64,000 nt of DNA from Bradyrhizobium sp. AZCC 2262 (GTDB taxonomy: Bacteria; Pseudomonadota; Alphaproteobacteria; Rhizobiales; Xanthobacteraceae). Below are positions 18,753 through 26,875 of the stretch, one piece after another (the first letter of the stretch is position 1; every line of letters begins with the position of its first letter). The stretch lies in assembly GCF_036924535.1 (NCBI RefSeq), contig NZ_JAZHRT010000001.1, positions 3,038,001 through 3,102,000 of the forward strand. Direction: 5' to 3'. The position numbers were made by a program, and so were the translations under genes. The notes beneath the pieces were generated by a model. The model saw only the letters and a list, made by a program, of their open reading frames with translations, ran no database searches and was not told the origin of the DNA.

Positions 18753-19880
18753 TTACGTCTGCGCGCTGCGGGCGAGCCGGGCCAGCATTTCCGTAACTTG
18801 CTGGTCCCTGTCCTGCGGCATATGTGCCTGCGGCATGTGCACCTGAGGCGCGTGTCGCCGATCCTGCGGTGCGCGGGGCCGTTCCTGGGGCACGCGCGTG
18901 CGCGGTCGCTCCTGGGGCATACGCGTCGTATGGTGCACGGCGCCGGCGCGCCGCAACCCGGCGTCCTCGTCGTGGAACATCGGCTGTGGCGAACGCCGCT
19001 TTGTCTTTGCGGAATCCCACATCGCACGCCGCTTGCGGCGCATGGCGCGGCGCGCCCGCATGCGGCCGATCCGCACGATCGCGCTTACGGTGAGGCCGGC
19101 CAATGCGAGGGCGGCGGCCATCACCAGAAGCAGTTTCTGCAGTGATGCGGTCGGTTTTGCCGTCGCCGCATCCGCTGCGGCTGGCGCAACCTGATCTGCC
19201 GCGGGCCGCTGCACTTCCTCGGCCTGTGGCGGCTGGGCTGCGGGCGGGTTGGCGGTGGCGACCTGAAGATCGGTTGGATTGGCTGAAGCGCGCGTGGTGG
19301 GAGCGTCATTCCATCGCATCGACGACAGCGGCGCCGGCGCGAGTACGTTCGGCATATCTGCGCGCGGGCTATTCGGCACCGCCGCCGCGGGGACTGCCCC
19401 AACCGTTCGCGGCTCGGCTCTGGCGGGCGCATTTGGCTCAGCGCGGGGTTGCTGGGAGACCCATTCGGCACGTGCGTCGGCAATCGACTTGCGTGTGATC
19501 GTTCGTTGCTGCGCCGGCTCCTCTGTTGCTGAAGCTGGCGCTGGAGCCGAAGCTGACGCCGGGGCCGAAGCTGACGCCGGGGCCGAAGCTGGCGGCGCGG
19601 CGCGGGCAAACTTGTCGTCGGCCGTGTCGCTCTCCTCCCGGAGATACCAACACTGACGTTTGGTCGTGCGGTCGATGCGATAGTACCAGTGGCTGCCCGA
19701 GGGTGTCGCGCCCTTCGGCGCCGACAGGCAACTGTCGGCGGCGGCCTGGGTCGCTGGTGTGGCGGCTTCCGCTGCGGTTGTTATTGCCTGGGCCCGGAGA
19801 TCCGTCACGGTGGCCAGACTGGCGCCTGCCACCACACCGGCAAGGAGCGCCGGGACGAATTTCACGGAACGGTTCGACAT
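18753..19880 (-). CDS. Low-complexity membrane-anchored hypothetical protein
   Basis: A 375-residue protein convergent with gmk. It begins with a signal-like segment (SVKFVPALLAGVVAGASLATV), followed by a small domain with two cysteines and the aromatic stretch SGSHWYYRIDRTTKRQCWYLRE. A long Ala/Pro/Ser region follows, including PASAPASASA repeats. One membrane helix (about residues 250-272) precedes a strongly basic cytoplasmic tail with repeats of PQERPRTRV/PQERPRAP and HMPQ motifs. The WYYRID...QCWYLR motif is the only conserved-looking part. I do not recognise a function; ATG at 19880 is preferred to one five codons upstream. Confidence 0.7.
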   Translation of the reverse strand: MSNRSVKFVPALLAGVVAGASLATVTDLRAQAITTAAEAATPATQAAADSCLSAPKGATPSGSHWYYRIDRTTKRQCWYLREESDTADDKFARAAPPASAPASASAPASASAPAPASATEEPAQQRTITRKSIADARAEWVSQQPRAEPNAPARAEPRTVGAVPAAAVPNSPRADMPNVLAPAPLSSMRWNDAPTTRASANPTDLQVATANPPAAQPPQAEEVQRPAADQVAPAAADAATAKPTASLQKLLLVMAAALALAGLTVSAIVRIGRMRARRAMRRKRRAMWDSAKTKRRSPQPMFHDEDAGLRRAGAVHHTTRMPQERPRTRVPQERPRAPQDRRHAPQVHMPQAHMPQDRDQQVTEMLARLARSAQT

Positions 19881-20044
19881 ACACAACCCCGGCAACGCTA
19901 CGCAACGCGACTCTTGACGCCCCTAATCTGGTCAGAGACTTGGGTGGCAATGAGCCGCAATTCCGGAAGGGATGGGGTATAATTGGGGCTAGTGTTTCAT
20001 CCCAATTGAGGCCGTCTAAACTCACGAAAAATCGGGCGTTTTTC

Positions 20045-20563
20045 CTACTGTTTGGACGCGGTCCAGCGTCCGGTACAGCCATCGGATCGCACGAATGAAC
20101 CGGAGCCGGCGCGGCCCGAAAAACGCCCGGTACTGTTCCAGCTCAAACCCTGGGCGGATCCGCCGCTCCGCGTCGAGCCATTTGGGCTAACTGACCCTGA
20201 GCTCAACTCGCCCGAAATCCTGCCACCGGAGATGACAAATCTCTCGGTGCTGCTACCGCAGGGCGTGCCTACGGCAACCGAAACCCATGAGCCATCGAAA
20301 TTGCCGCCGCCACCGCCGCTTTCGCCGCCGCTTCTGCGCGACGCGCGGCGTGGCTCGTCGGATTCAGGTTTGGCGCGAGCTGCCGGCTTTGAGGGTTCGA
20401 CCGTGCGTGGCTTCTCCCGTGAACCGGATAGGGATTTTTCGTCGTTGCCGATGCTGCCGCCGGCGCTGCCGGATTGTCCCAGCGTCGCTACGGTCGGGAG
20501 GGCCGCCGAGATCAGGAGGGAGCAGAGGGCAATTCTGATCGAACGTTGAACCGTGCAAGGCAT
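20045..20563 (-). CDS. Secreted hypothetical protein, paralogue B
   Basis: A 172-residue exported protein (signal peptide MPCTVQRSIRIALCSLLISAALPTVATLG). The mature part starts QSGSAGGSIGNDEKSLSGSR, then a charged Pro/Lys/Arg linker with RRASRRSGG, a glycine run, and a compact Ser/Gly-rich beta-like domain from NFDGSWVSVAVG to DGCTGRWTASKQ. Two cysteines in the domain may pair. It is a tandem paralogue of the gene 41 bases upstream at 20605-21105. ATG at 20563 is chosen because it begins the signal peptide. Confidence 0.7.
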   Translation of the reverse strand: MPCTVQRSIRIALCSLLISAALPTVATLGQSGSAGGSIGNDEKSLSGSREKPRTVEPSKPAARAKPESDEPRRASRRSGGESGGGGGNFDGSWVSVAVGTPCGSSTERFVISGGRISGELSSGSVSPNGSTRSGGSAQGLSWNSTGRFSGRAGSGSFVRSDGCTGRWTASKQ

Positions 20564-20604
20564 GATAAGCTGTTTCCAATCCTTCGGCGGCGACGACCTG
20601 AAGG

Positions 20605-21105
20605 CTATTGTTTGGCCGCTGTCCACCTTCCGGTGCAGCCGTCCGATTGCCGGAACGTCCCGCCGCCGCTGCGACCGGACAGGCGGCCGGTCGTGATGAC
20701 CGTGATGCCATTGCCGGTGGAGGTGCCGTACACCGTGCCATCGGGACTGACGGTGCCCCGGGCGGTCTGCCCGATAATCTTGCCGCTGGTGACGACGACG
20801 GCGTTGCTGCTGGTGCCCTGGCAAGTAACCCCGACGCCGCTGACGATCCAGGCGCCATCGAAATTGTTGCCGCCACCTCCGCCGCTTTTTCGCGACGCGC
20901 GGCGCGGTTCGTCCGCCTCGGGCTGGCTGCGTCGCGCGGGTTTTGAGGACTCGGTCGCGCGTGAACCTGACAGCGATTTTTCATCGTTGCCGATACTGCC
21001 GCCCGCGCTGCCGGATTGCGCATGGGCAAGGCCGGAGCCGAGCGTCAACGATATCAACATGGCGAGGAGGGCGATCGGGATCGAACGTCGGGCGGCATTT
21101 TTCAT
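20605..21105 (-). CDS. Secreted hypothetical protein, paralogue A
   Basis: A 166-residue exported protein (signal peptide ending LTLGSGLAHA). It shares with its neighbour paralogue the mature start QSGSAGGSIGNDEKSLSGSR, the RRASR(K/R)SGG linker, the NFDG(A/S)W domain entry and the ending SDGCTGRWTA(A/S)KQ. The central domain differs more. Function is unknown; the beta-rich domain resembles small secreted Rhizobiales proteins. It lies between its paralogue and a repeat element that separates it from the caspase-like gene. Confidence 0.72.
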   Translation of the reverse strand: MKNAARRSIPIALLAMLISLTLGSGLAHAQSGSAGGSIGNDEKSLSGSRATESSKPARRSQPEADEPRRASRKSGGGGGNNFDGAWIVSGVGVTCQGTSSNAVVVTSGKIIGQTARGTVSPDGTVYGTSTGNGITVITTGRLSGRSGGGTFRQSDGCTGRWTAAKQ

Positions 21106-21137
21106 GAGCAGGTGCTTCCAATATCGCGAACAAAATT

Positions 21138-21269
21138 CTAGAGCATGCTTCAACTGCGTTGAATCATGCTCGTCCGTCATTTTCTTTTTTGAGCATGATC
21201 TCCGCGCAAACGCGTTCCGCGTTTGTCGCGAGGAAAAACCGGTATCCACTTTTCCGGATCATGCTCTAA
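21138..21269. repeat. Rhizobiales-type palindromic intergenic repeat
   Basis: The block starts CTAGAGCATG and ends CATGCTCTA, with internal GAGCATGATC and GGATCATGCTC arms. It contains the core AAAACCGGTATCCACTTTTC and an inner hairpin AAACGCG-TTC-CGCGTTT. The ACCGG...CCACTTTTCCGGATCATGC phrase is the recurring unit of palindromic repeats in Bradyrhizobium and relatives. Its edge overlaps the stop codon of the caspase-like gene. Confidence 0.8.
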
Positions 21270-22624
21270 CGGCCGGACCCGTCGGCACAGACCGCGCCAA
21301 TAATGCGACAAGATTTGCCAGCCTTCCCGCACTCGTCAAGCGCCGCTTTCCTGGCCTGCGCAACGGTGTCGCGCTGAATCAGCGACCACGATTCGTCCGA
21401 GATCGCGAACGCGCCGCATCGCGACCCATAGAAACTCAACTCCATCGGACATTTGTTCGCGCCGCACTTGCTGCGCGCGTCGTCGATCGCCGCCCGGCGC
21501 GAAGAGTGATTCCAGGACATTCCCCATTTGTCGCCGTCGGGACCGTAGACGATCGAGGCCCACGGTTTCAGATCGTCCATCTTGCGCAGCCGCGTCAGCA
21601 CGCCTTCGGTGGCTTCACCATTCGGCGTCATCTTGACCTTCTCCTGAAACTTGCTGACTGCCACGCGCATGCCGTTCTTGCTGTCCAGCGGCTCCGGGTC
21701 GTAATTGAGCTCGAACAGGCGGTCGCTCAATTCGCGCAGCAGCACGGGGTCCTTGATCGGAATGCGGTCGGGATCCGGACGCAGCGTCGAGGCCAGCGGT
21801 TCGGGCGGCGCCGCGACCGCGAGCTGCTGGGACGAAGCGATCGGGGCAGGGGCCACGAAATAGAAATTGCCGTCGATCGGGGAAGAGGACACCCAGGGCT
21901 GTTGCGATCCGCCGGTCTGGCGTTTCACGGCGAGGCCGACCTGGTTGAAGGTCTGGAAGATGTCGAGCCCGGACTGCTTGATGGTCGTGGCCAACGCCTT
22001 GGTATAGGGGCTGTGGCCGTCGGCGCCGTCGAGCGCGACATTGCCGGGCTGCGTCGCGTAGGAGATCAGCGTTCCCTCCGGCGCGCGCATCTGCGCCAGG
22101 CCGCCGTCGGAGGCGCGCAATCCGCGCGCGCCGAACGGGTTGTTCCGGCATGCATCGAGGATCACCATGTTGAGGCGCGTTCCCGAGCCCTGCATCTGGC
22201 GCAGCACGAGGTTGACGTCGACCATCTGGAAATCGACATCGGCCTCGCGCGTCGGGTTGGCGCTGACCGGGACCAGGTAGTTCGCGCCGGAGACCTGCAC
22301 GCCGTGGCCGGCATAATAGAACAGCGCGACGTCGGCGCCCTGAACCAGGCGGCCGAAATTCTGCACGGCCAGATCCATCGCCGGCTTGTCGAGATCGAGC
22401 TGGGCGCGGCCGCCGATCAGGGTGAAGCCGAGAGCTGAGAGCGTCTCGGCCATCAGCGCGGCGTCGTTGCGGGGGTTATCGAGCCGGGTCACGTTTTGAT
22501 AGGCGGAGTTGCCGATGACCAGCGCGACGCGCTTCTCGGCCGCGGCCGGCGTAGCGAGCGTGAGCGCCAGCAATGACGCCAGCGCCGCGAATTTCCAGAT
22601 TTTCCCGCTGAAAGCCCCGCGCAT
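21266..22624 (-). CDS. Secreted caspase-like (peptidase C14) protein with C-terminal cysteine-rich domain
   Basis: A 452-residue protein with signal peptide (ALASLLALTLATPAAA), so exported. The caspase-like domain starts KRVALVIGNSAYQNV; the catalytic dyad is His in FYYAGHGVQ and Cys in VILDACRNNPFG. After a Pro/Ala linker, a helical segment with DRLFELNYDP and a C-terminal DUF4189-like domain follow (GMSWNHSSRRAAIDDARSKCG, with paired cysteines). Many Bradyrhizobium genomes carry several such C14 proteins; substrates are unknown. ATG at 22624 starts the signal peptide. The stop lies within the edge of a palindromic repeat. Confidence 0.87.
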   Translation of the reverse strand: MRGAFSGKIWKFAALASLLALTLATPAAAEKRVALVIGNSAYQNVTRLDNPRNDAALMAETLSALGFTLIGGRAQLDLDKPAMDLAVQNFGRLVQGADVALFYYAGHGVQVSGANYLVPVSANPTREADVDFQMVDVNLVLRQMQGSGTRLNMVILDACRNNPFGARGLRASDGGLAQMRAPEGTLISYATQPGNVALDGADGHSPYTKALATTIKQSGLDIFQTFNQVGLAVKRQTGGSQQPWVSSSPIDGNFYFVAPAPIASSQQLAVAAPPEPLASTLRPDPDRIPIKDPVLLRELSDRLFELNYDPEPLDSKNGMRVAVSKFQEKVKMTPNGEATEGVLTRLRKMDDLKPWASIVYGPDGDKWGMSWNHSSRRAAIDDARSKCGANKCPMELSFYGSRCGAFAISDESWSLIQRDTVAQARKAALDECGKAGKSCRIIGAVCADGSGR

Positions 22625-22832
22625 CTCTAAGAAAAACCCATAATGAAATGCCGGCAGATTATCAGTCCGCGCGCTCTGCGAAAAGCGGTACGGCGCCGCA
22701 ACAGGGGCTGATCGGGCAGGGTGATGTCGGTACTCCGATGCGCGTATGGTTGTTTCGATGGATGCGGCCGGTGTCGGATACGACATTGTGGTCTCGCGGC
22801 GCGGGGTGCGCCCGAAGTTATAAATCTACGGT

Positions 22833-23300
22833 GCCCTCTCGTAAGCGGAGGGCGCAGGGAAAGCCGGGTGCCCATGACACCCGCAGTCGTGCGCAAGAAT
22901 GCACACGGCGGACCGCAGGTGCGCCGGAACACCCGGCCTCCCCTGCGCCGTGGTTTTACGGCTTATGCCGCGATCTCCCCGGAGCCGAATTCCTCTGGCC
23001 TCCGTCGCTGACGGATTAGCGATTGATCGAAGGCCCGGTCGGGCTCGACCATCTCCATCAGCTTGACACCAGCCACGGGTGCCAGGACCACACGGTTTTG
23101 CCGTCCGCAGCTTCCTCGAGCCAACCGCCTCGACCGGCCCGCATGCTGCCGGAAGAAGTTTCGACTGAAGCGTTTAAGCGCCGGTCGTCTGCGCAGGTAG
23201 TGCCCGCTCACGGAAGACCCGCCCTGCGAACACCTCTCGCGCCCGACGCTGCCGCGTCCACCGCAACCCGTCCCAACGTTCGTGACGATGGCCAACGCCC
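22833..23300. repeat. Structured intergenic repeat element
   Basis: The 5' part folds strongly: 22851-22870 (GGCGCAGGG...GCCGGGTG) pairs with 22930-22949 (CACCCGGC...CCCTGCGCC), 18 of 20 positions. A smaller GCCCTC/GAGGGC hairpin lies just upstream. Frames through it give Arg/Gly-rich peptides (GGPQVRRNTRPP on one strand, NVGTGCGGRGSVGRE on the other). I recall such peptides annotated as many spurious hypothetical genes in Bradyrhizobium, which marks a multicopy noncoding repeat. The bases from 22625 to 22832 hold nothing I can identify. Confidence 0.55.
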
Positions 23301-23499
23301 CTCTTGCGGGACAGGATAGCGGGAGTTGTAGGTTTGATTTGGGTGCCGCGTTAAGCGAAAAATCTGTACTGGTCGTGAAATAAGTTTCTTGCCACGTGGG
23401 GCAAATCAGTGAAGAGGGCGCAAGAGAAAATCGCGCGAGCGCGCGACGTCGATCGAATGACTGTTACTGAAACTACCACGGCTTGACGAAGGGGCGCCG
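23301..23499. other. AT-richer spacer, probable repeat debris
   Basis: Contains GTTTCTTGCCACGTGGGGCA near 23387, resembling the end of another common Bradyrhizobium intergenic repeat. No ORF is convincing. With the flanking repeat and pseudogene it looks like a worn insertion region. Confidence 0.35.
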
Positions 23500-23784
23500 A
23501 CACTGATCCGCCGAAAGGCGTCGGGCAGACCTCGCGTCCAATGCGAATTTTGCATTGGATGATGCTCGACGCGGCTACCCGCGGCCTGGCTATTTCGTGG
23601 ATGTCGTGGTGTTTGACCCTGCTCGCTACGCGCCCGAGGCAGACTATGTGCGTCCGCGCGAATTGAGCGTCGGCGTGCAAACACTGTTGATCAACGGTAC
23701 TCTCTCATTCAGGACGGCAGGTTGACTGCAGCTGCCGCTGGTCGGGTCCTCAAGCATACGCCGACGCCCGGGACTTGTCGTTAA
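23500..23784 (+). pseudogene. C-terminal remnant of an N-acyl-D-amino-acid deacylase-like amidohydrolase
   Basis: Reading the plus strand gives ASNANFALDDARRGYPRPG, then YFVDVVVFDPARYAP, EADYVRPRELSVGV and LLINGTLSFRTAG, ending at a stop. A one-frame shift continues LTAAAAGRVLKHTPTPGTC to a stop at 23782-23784. This is the conserved C-terminal block of D-aminoacylases (typically PGYFADVVVFDP, then LVNG, then a GRALPHTP-like end). At the 5' side LIRRKASGRP is in a different frame. No catalytic N-terminal domain, start codon or ribosome site remains. It is a decayed gene tail with at least two frameshifts. Confidence 0.7.
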
Positions 23785-23828
23785 GAGGCTGACGCGCGCT
23801 TACGATAAACGGCGACCGAGAATCAATA

Positions 23829-24614
23829 TCAGGGTAGCAACGACCACAAATACTCCATAGCCGCGCTCATATGTGTTTTGACAAACTCTTTTATGGCGAG
23901 CATCGCGCCGTCTATAGTCTGTCCTTTGACCGTGTTTACGAACCGCCCGCTCGCGATCTTCAACGCCTGGACCGTTCTGCGCACCCAGCCTGCGCTGATC
24001 GTCTCTGACTTGAGCTTCTCCAATCCACTCTTCAGATCCTGGACGACCGAGTCCCGTTCTTGCGGATGCGAGACTGCATAACCATTGTCCTGCTCGATCG
24101 CTTCAGTTGCAGCCTCCAACTCTTTGACCGCCTTAGCGACCTCCGGCTCACTTTGGCTGATTGTGATCGGCGCCCACTCGTCAACCGGCTCGGAGGTGAA
24201 ATCGTCCTCCGTGATTTTAAACTGCCGCGCCAAGTTGTTGACGTTGATCAACGCACTCGACAGCCACATCCTCTCTTCGCCGGACATCCGGGCCTTGTAG
24301 AAAGGACTTATGGGCGATTCCAAGAGGGACTGCTGTAGCTCATCGTAACCCTCACCCCTTTGCCAGAGTGTCGGGCCGAACGGATCATGAATTATCTTGA
24401 TCGCGTCATGCTTCAGCAGCAGCCGCAAAGCTTCGGTCCGTAAGGGTTCACTTTCGAGATAGCAATATTCTTCGTTGTCTTCGCTAGCGTACGTGAAGTC
24501 CTTCAGCAGCCCCCGCTCGCTGTAGTAATTTTGCGGGTATTCCAAATGCTGAAAGAACGCGAGCATGTAGTACTCGGGCGCCAGGTTCAAAAACGTCTGC
24601 TTATCCATTTCCAT
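23829..24614 (-). CDS. Hypothetical protein, low-GC orphan (261 aa)
   Basis: Starts at ATG 24614 (MEMDKQTFLNLAPEYY). The N-terminal half is aromatic and acidic, with ALRLLLKHDAIKIIHDPFGPTLW; the middle is a Glu/Lys-rich probable helix (EPEVAKAVKELEAATEAIEQD), and the C-terminus is an amphipathic helical end. There is no signal peptide or obvious membrane segment. GC is clearly below the neighbours (28 G/C in the 60 bases from 24421), which suggests acquisition. It sits beside a decayed gene and repeats. The AWAY-type hydrophilic middle gives no family I recognise. Confidence 0.65.
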   Translation of the reverse strand: MEMDKQTFLNLAPEYYMLAFFQHLEYPQNYYSERGLLKDFTYASEDNEEYCYLESEPLRTEALRLLLKHDAIKIIHDPFGPTLWQRGEGYDELQQSLLESPISPFYKARMSGEERMWLSSALINVNNLARQFKITEDDFTSEPVDEWAPITISQSEPEVAKAVKELEAATEAIEQDNGYAVSHPQERDSVVQDLKSGLEKLKSETISAGWVRRTVQALKIASGRFVNTVKGQTIDGAMLAIKEFVKTHMSAAMEYLWSLLP

Positions 24615-24862
24615 TGGGTAATGCGTCCCTTCCCACAATCACCGCAAGATATGTGGGATTCTGAAAAGAGCTCTCCGCGTATCGAGTCAAAATTGAAGAA
24701 TCAAAGAAAACCTAGAAGCACTACCACATAGGCTCTAGTTCCGTGTGCAACTGATCTCATTCATCTCATATCCGCATCGGTTTCCGGGCCTTGAACCTAG
24801 AGGTGTCGCTTTGAACTTGGAGCAATTTGCATTAGAACGGAATAGAGTCAGAGCGTGAGCGT

Positions 24863-25282
24863 TCATTCCTTCAAGCAGATTTTTATGTGATCCCACGGCC
24901 AATTTCCATCAGCGACAGGCCCTTGCGTGGTGTTGATGTCTCTCGCGGTCTGAAAGCGCTCTGGCGCTGATTTCCACGTTGAAATGAGTGCCGTCGAATT
25001 ATCTCTATATCCGCTCGGGCATTTTCCGTCCTCGTGAGCGAACACGACGACATTCTTAGGAACAGTGAATCGGTCATAAATCAAAATGGACGAGAAGCTG
25101 ATGGCGGCAGCAAATAAGCCGCTAATAAGAACGGCTGTTGCGAGTGGGTATCTCTGACGTGCCTCGGGCCATTTCGACTGCGCGGCCGCCAAGACAATAG
25201 GAACGGCCCAAGTTATTGCTGCAACCACAGCGACGTTTCCATACTCAAACACGGTAATCTCCCTGTCCAACAAAGATTGCAT
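24863..25282 (-). CDS. Hypothetical membrane protein (139 aa)
   Basis: ATG at 25282. Two hydrophobic helices (VAVVAAITWAVPIVLAAA and LATAVLISGLFAAAISFSSILIY, about residues 17-34 and 48-70) are joined by a short basic loop. They are followed by a 65-residue soluble domain with two cysteines (GKCPSGY and IKICLKE at the end). This is the layout of a two-helix inner-membrane protein with an extracytoplasmic or cytoplasmic C-terminal domain. Lower GC like the gene at 23829. No family recognised. Confidence 0.6.
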   Translation of the reverse strand: MQSLLDREITVFEYGNVAVVAAITWAVPIVLAAAQSKWPEARQRYPLATAVLISGLFAAAISFSSILIYDRFTVPKNVVVFAHEDGKCPSGYRDNSTALISTWKSAPERFQTARDINTTQGPVADGNWPWDHIKICLKE

Positions 25283-25300
25283 TCTTTCAGAACGTCAACC

Positions 25301-25330
25301 AAAACAAAAGCCCCGACTGGTTACGGGGCT
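25301..25330 (-). terminator. Intrinsic terminator for the cytochrome P460 gene
   Basis: On the minus strand AGCCCCG-TAACCAGT-CGGGGCT is followed by TTTGTTTTGG: a 7-bp GC-rich stem with a T-rich tail. It lies about 105 bases past the stop of the gene at 25436-25969 and ahead of the next minus-strand gene. Confidence 0.75.
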
Positions 25331-25435
25331 CACCCAGCGCCGAGCGGGTGGGGCATTACGGTGATAGTGCACTCAATTGCGTTGCGGCTTTGTGGACATC
25401 ACTGACAGGTTAAGTGCACTCAATCGCGCGGGGGT

Positions 25436-25969
25436 TCAACGCTTCTGGTACGGGTGGAAGATGTGGTCCTTCGCCTTCACCGCCACATGGCACGCGTGTC
25501 CGCAGTCCGAGGGACTGGGATCGGCCGTGAAATTGTCGGATGCGGCATCGTAGTTGAACAGCGCGTATCCCCATCCGCCGCTTTGCGGAAATCTCTTGCT
25601 GTCCTTTTCGATGACGAAGGCCTGCGTGAAGACGTCCGGCACATCCACGACGAACGGGGCCTCCGTGCTCTTCTTCGGCTTCCACTGAAGCTTCACGATC
25701 TTGGAGCCATCCGGGAAAGGCTGTCCGTTGTTCGGAACGCCGGCCTTGTACGCCTCGATCATGGTCGGATTGGCGACGATCACCTTGAGCACTTCGTCGG
25801 TCCGGGCGGAAGAGACCACCGCCCAGTCCTCGTATCCCCTGAAATCAGAGAACGCGATTCCGCTCGGCGAAGTCAGCGAGTACTTGTCCTGCGCGTAAAC
25901 GGCCGCGCCGCCCACGACGACAAGCCCTGCCGTGGTTATCGCAATCGGGAGTTTACTTTTGCGCTTCAT
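25436..25969 (-). CDS. Cytochrome P460 family protein
   Basis: A 177-residue exported haem protein. The signal peptide is KLPIAITTAGLVVVGGAAVYA; the mature protein has the P460 beta-rich pattern (FSDFRGYEDWAVVSS, then FPDGSKIVKLQWKPK and GWGYALFNYD) and a C-terminal haem site in SDCGHACHVAVKAKDHIFHPY. Family members include the cross-linked-haem hydroxylamine oxidase P460 and the NO-binding cytochrome c'-beta. The haem motif here reads CGHACH, three residues between the cysteines rather than two. GGGG precedes the ATG. Activity is not determined by sequence. Confidence 0.85.
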   Translation of the reverse strand: MKRKSKLPIAITTAGLVVVGGAAVYAQDKYSLTSPSGIAFSDFRGYEDWAVVSSARTDEVLKVIVANPTMIEAYKAGVPNNGQPFPDGSKIVKLQWKPKKSTEAPFVVDVPDVFTQAFVIEKDSKRFPQSGGWGYALFNYDAASDNFTADPSPSDCGHACHVAVKAKDHIFHPYQKR

Positions 25970-26208
25970 AGCTGACCCCTTTTGGTGCCGGCTTCATCCT
26001 AGCCATTTGGCCCTGCGAGGGTTATGCGCTTTGCGAAGATCTGCCGTCCCGCTTCGTCCTGAAGTCGTCGCGGAAACGAATGATCCTCGACCCCTGTACC
26101 AGCGTGATACACCGGGCGAGCTCCGATGCCCGTTCTTTCGGCAACCCCGACGTTGCCGACATATCGTGGAATCACATACCGTCCGCGCGGGGTAGTGAAG
26201 AAAACGGG

Positions 26209-26313
26209 ATGGAAACAATGAAGATCCATGTCCTGGAGCGCGCCCTGACGGCTGCCTGCATCATCGCTGCCATCGCTGTTGTATGGTGGGGGTTCAAGAT
26301 ACTGGCTGCGTGA
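26209..26313 (+). CDS. Possible 34-residue single-pass membrane peptide
   Basis: METMKIHVLERALTAACIIA continues into a tryptophan-rich hydrophobic helix (AIAVVWWGFKILAA) that ends the protein. ATG at 26209 or 26218 could serve; the purine run GGGATGGAAAC precedes the second. No homology claimed. The membrane-spanning pattern is clear but could be chance. Confidence 0.4.
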   Translation: METMKIHVLERALTAACIIAAIAVVWWGFKILAA

Positions 26314-26580
26314 CCTGGACGGCATCGGTGGGTTCGATCACGCCGGGCGGAGCTCCGCTACCAAGCGCGGGCGAGATGCTTGATTTCTGCAAAGCCCCAT
26401 CAACCGCTTCACCCAAGCGTGGCAAAAAAGACTCACCGTTGTCCGCCAAACAAAGAAAGCCAAAAAAAGCCAAAATCTGATTGACGCCGATTCAGAGCTG
26501 AATCATGTTAGCGAATCATCATTGCAAGTAACGAGTTTTGCTTCCGCGTAAGCCTTCTTCGAATTTTTGGTGACGCGGCA

Positions 26581-26682
26581 ATGTATTACGGCCTTTATCT
26601 CTTCGCGATTGCGCTTGTCATCATGATGGGCCAGCTGGCCTTTGCGCTCTATCAAGTGGCAAGCTTATTGTACCTGTCGTGA
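26581..26682 (+). CDS. Possible 33-residue membrane peptide
   Basis: MYYGLYLFAIALVIMMGQLA followed by FALYQVASLLYLS: almost wholly hydrophobic with spaced tyrosines, typical of small inner-membrane proteins. The ribosome site upstream (GGTG) is weak. The 270 bases before it (26314-26580) hold nothing else I can support. Confidence 0.35.
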   Translation: MYYGLYLFAIALVIMMGQLAFALYQVASLLYLS

Positions 26683-26875
26683 GCAGGGACCGCCGGTTTC
26701 ACCTGGCCCTGCCGCACAGCCATGATCATGCGCGCCGGCAAGTAAAGGCGTGGCGCGATTGTCATTGCGATGATGCGGGCGCGCCGGGGCGGCGTGCCCG
26801 GTTGAGCCCAGTACGATGTGGTTGAATTGAACCGGCGGAGCGCAGCAAGAAACGAAAACTCAAAGAGGGGCGGCA

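Noticed and set aside
22648..23319. Several 90-120 codon frames in the repeat region
   Set aside because: They arise from the structured multicopy repeat and read as Arg/Gly/Pro-rich text on both strands.
26283..26480. 65-codon frame ending KRGKKDSPLSAKQRKPKKAKI
   Set aside because: No ribosome site, overlaps the better-supported 34-residue ORF and is of ordinary random composition apart from the Lys-rich end.
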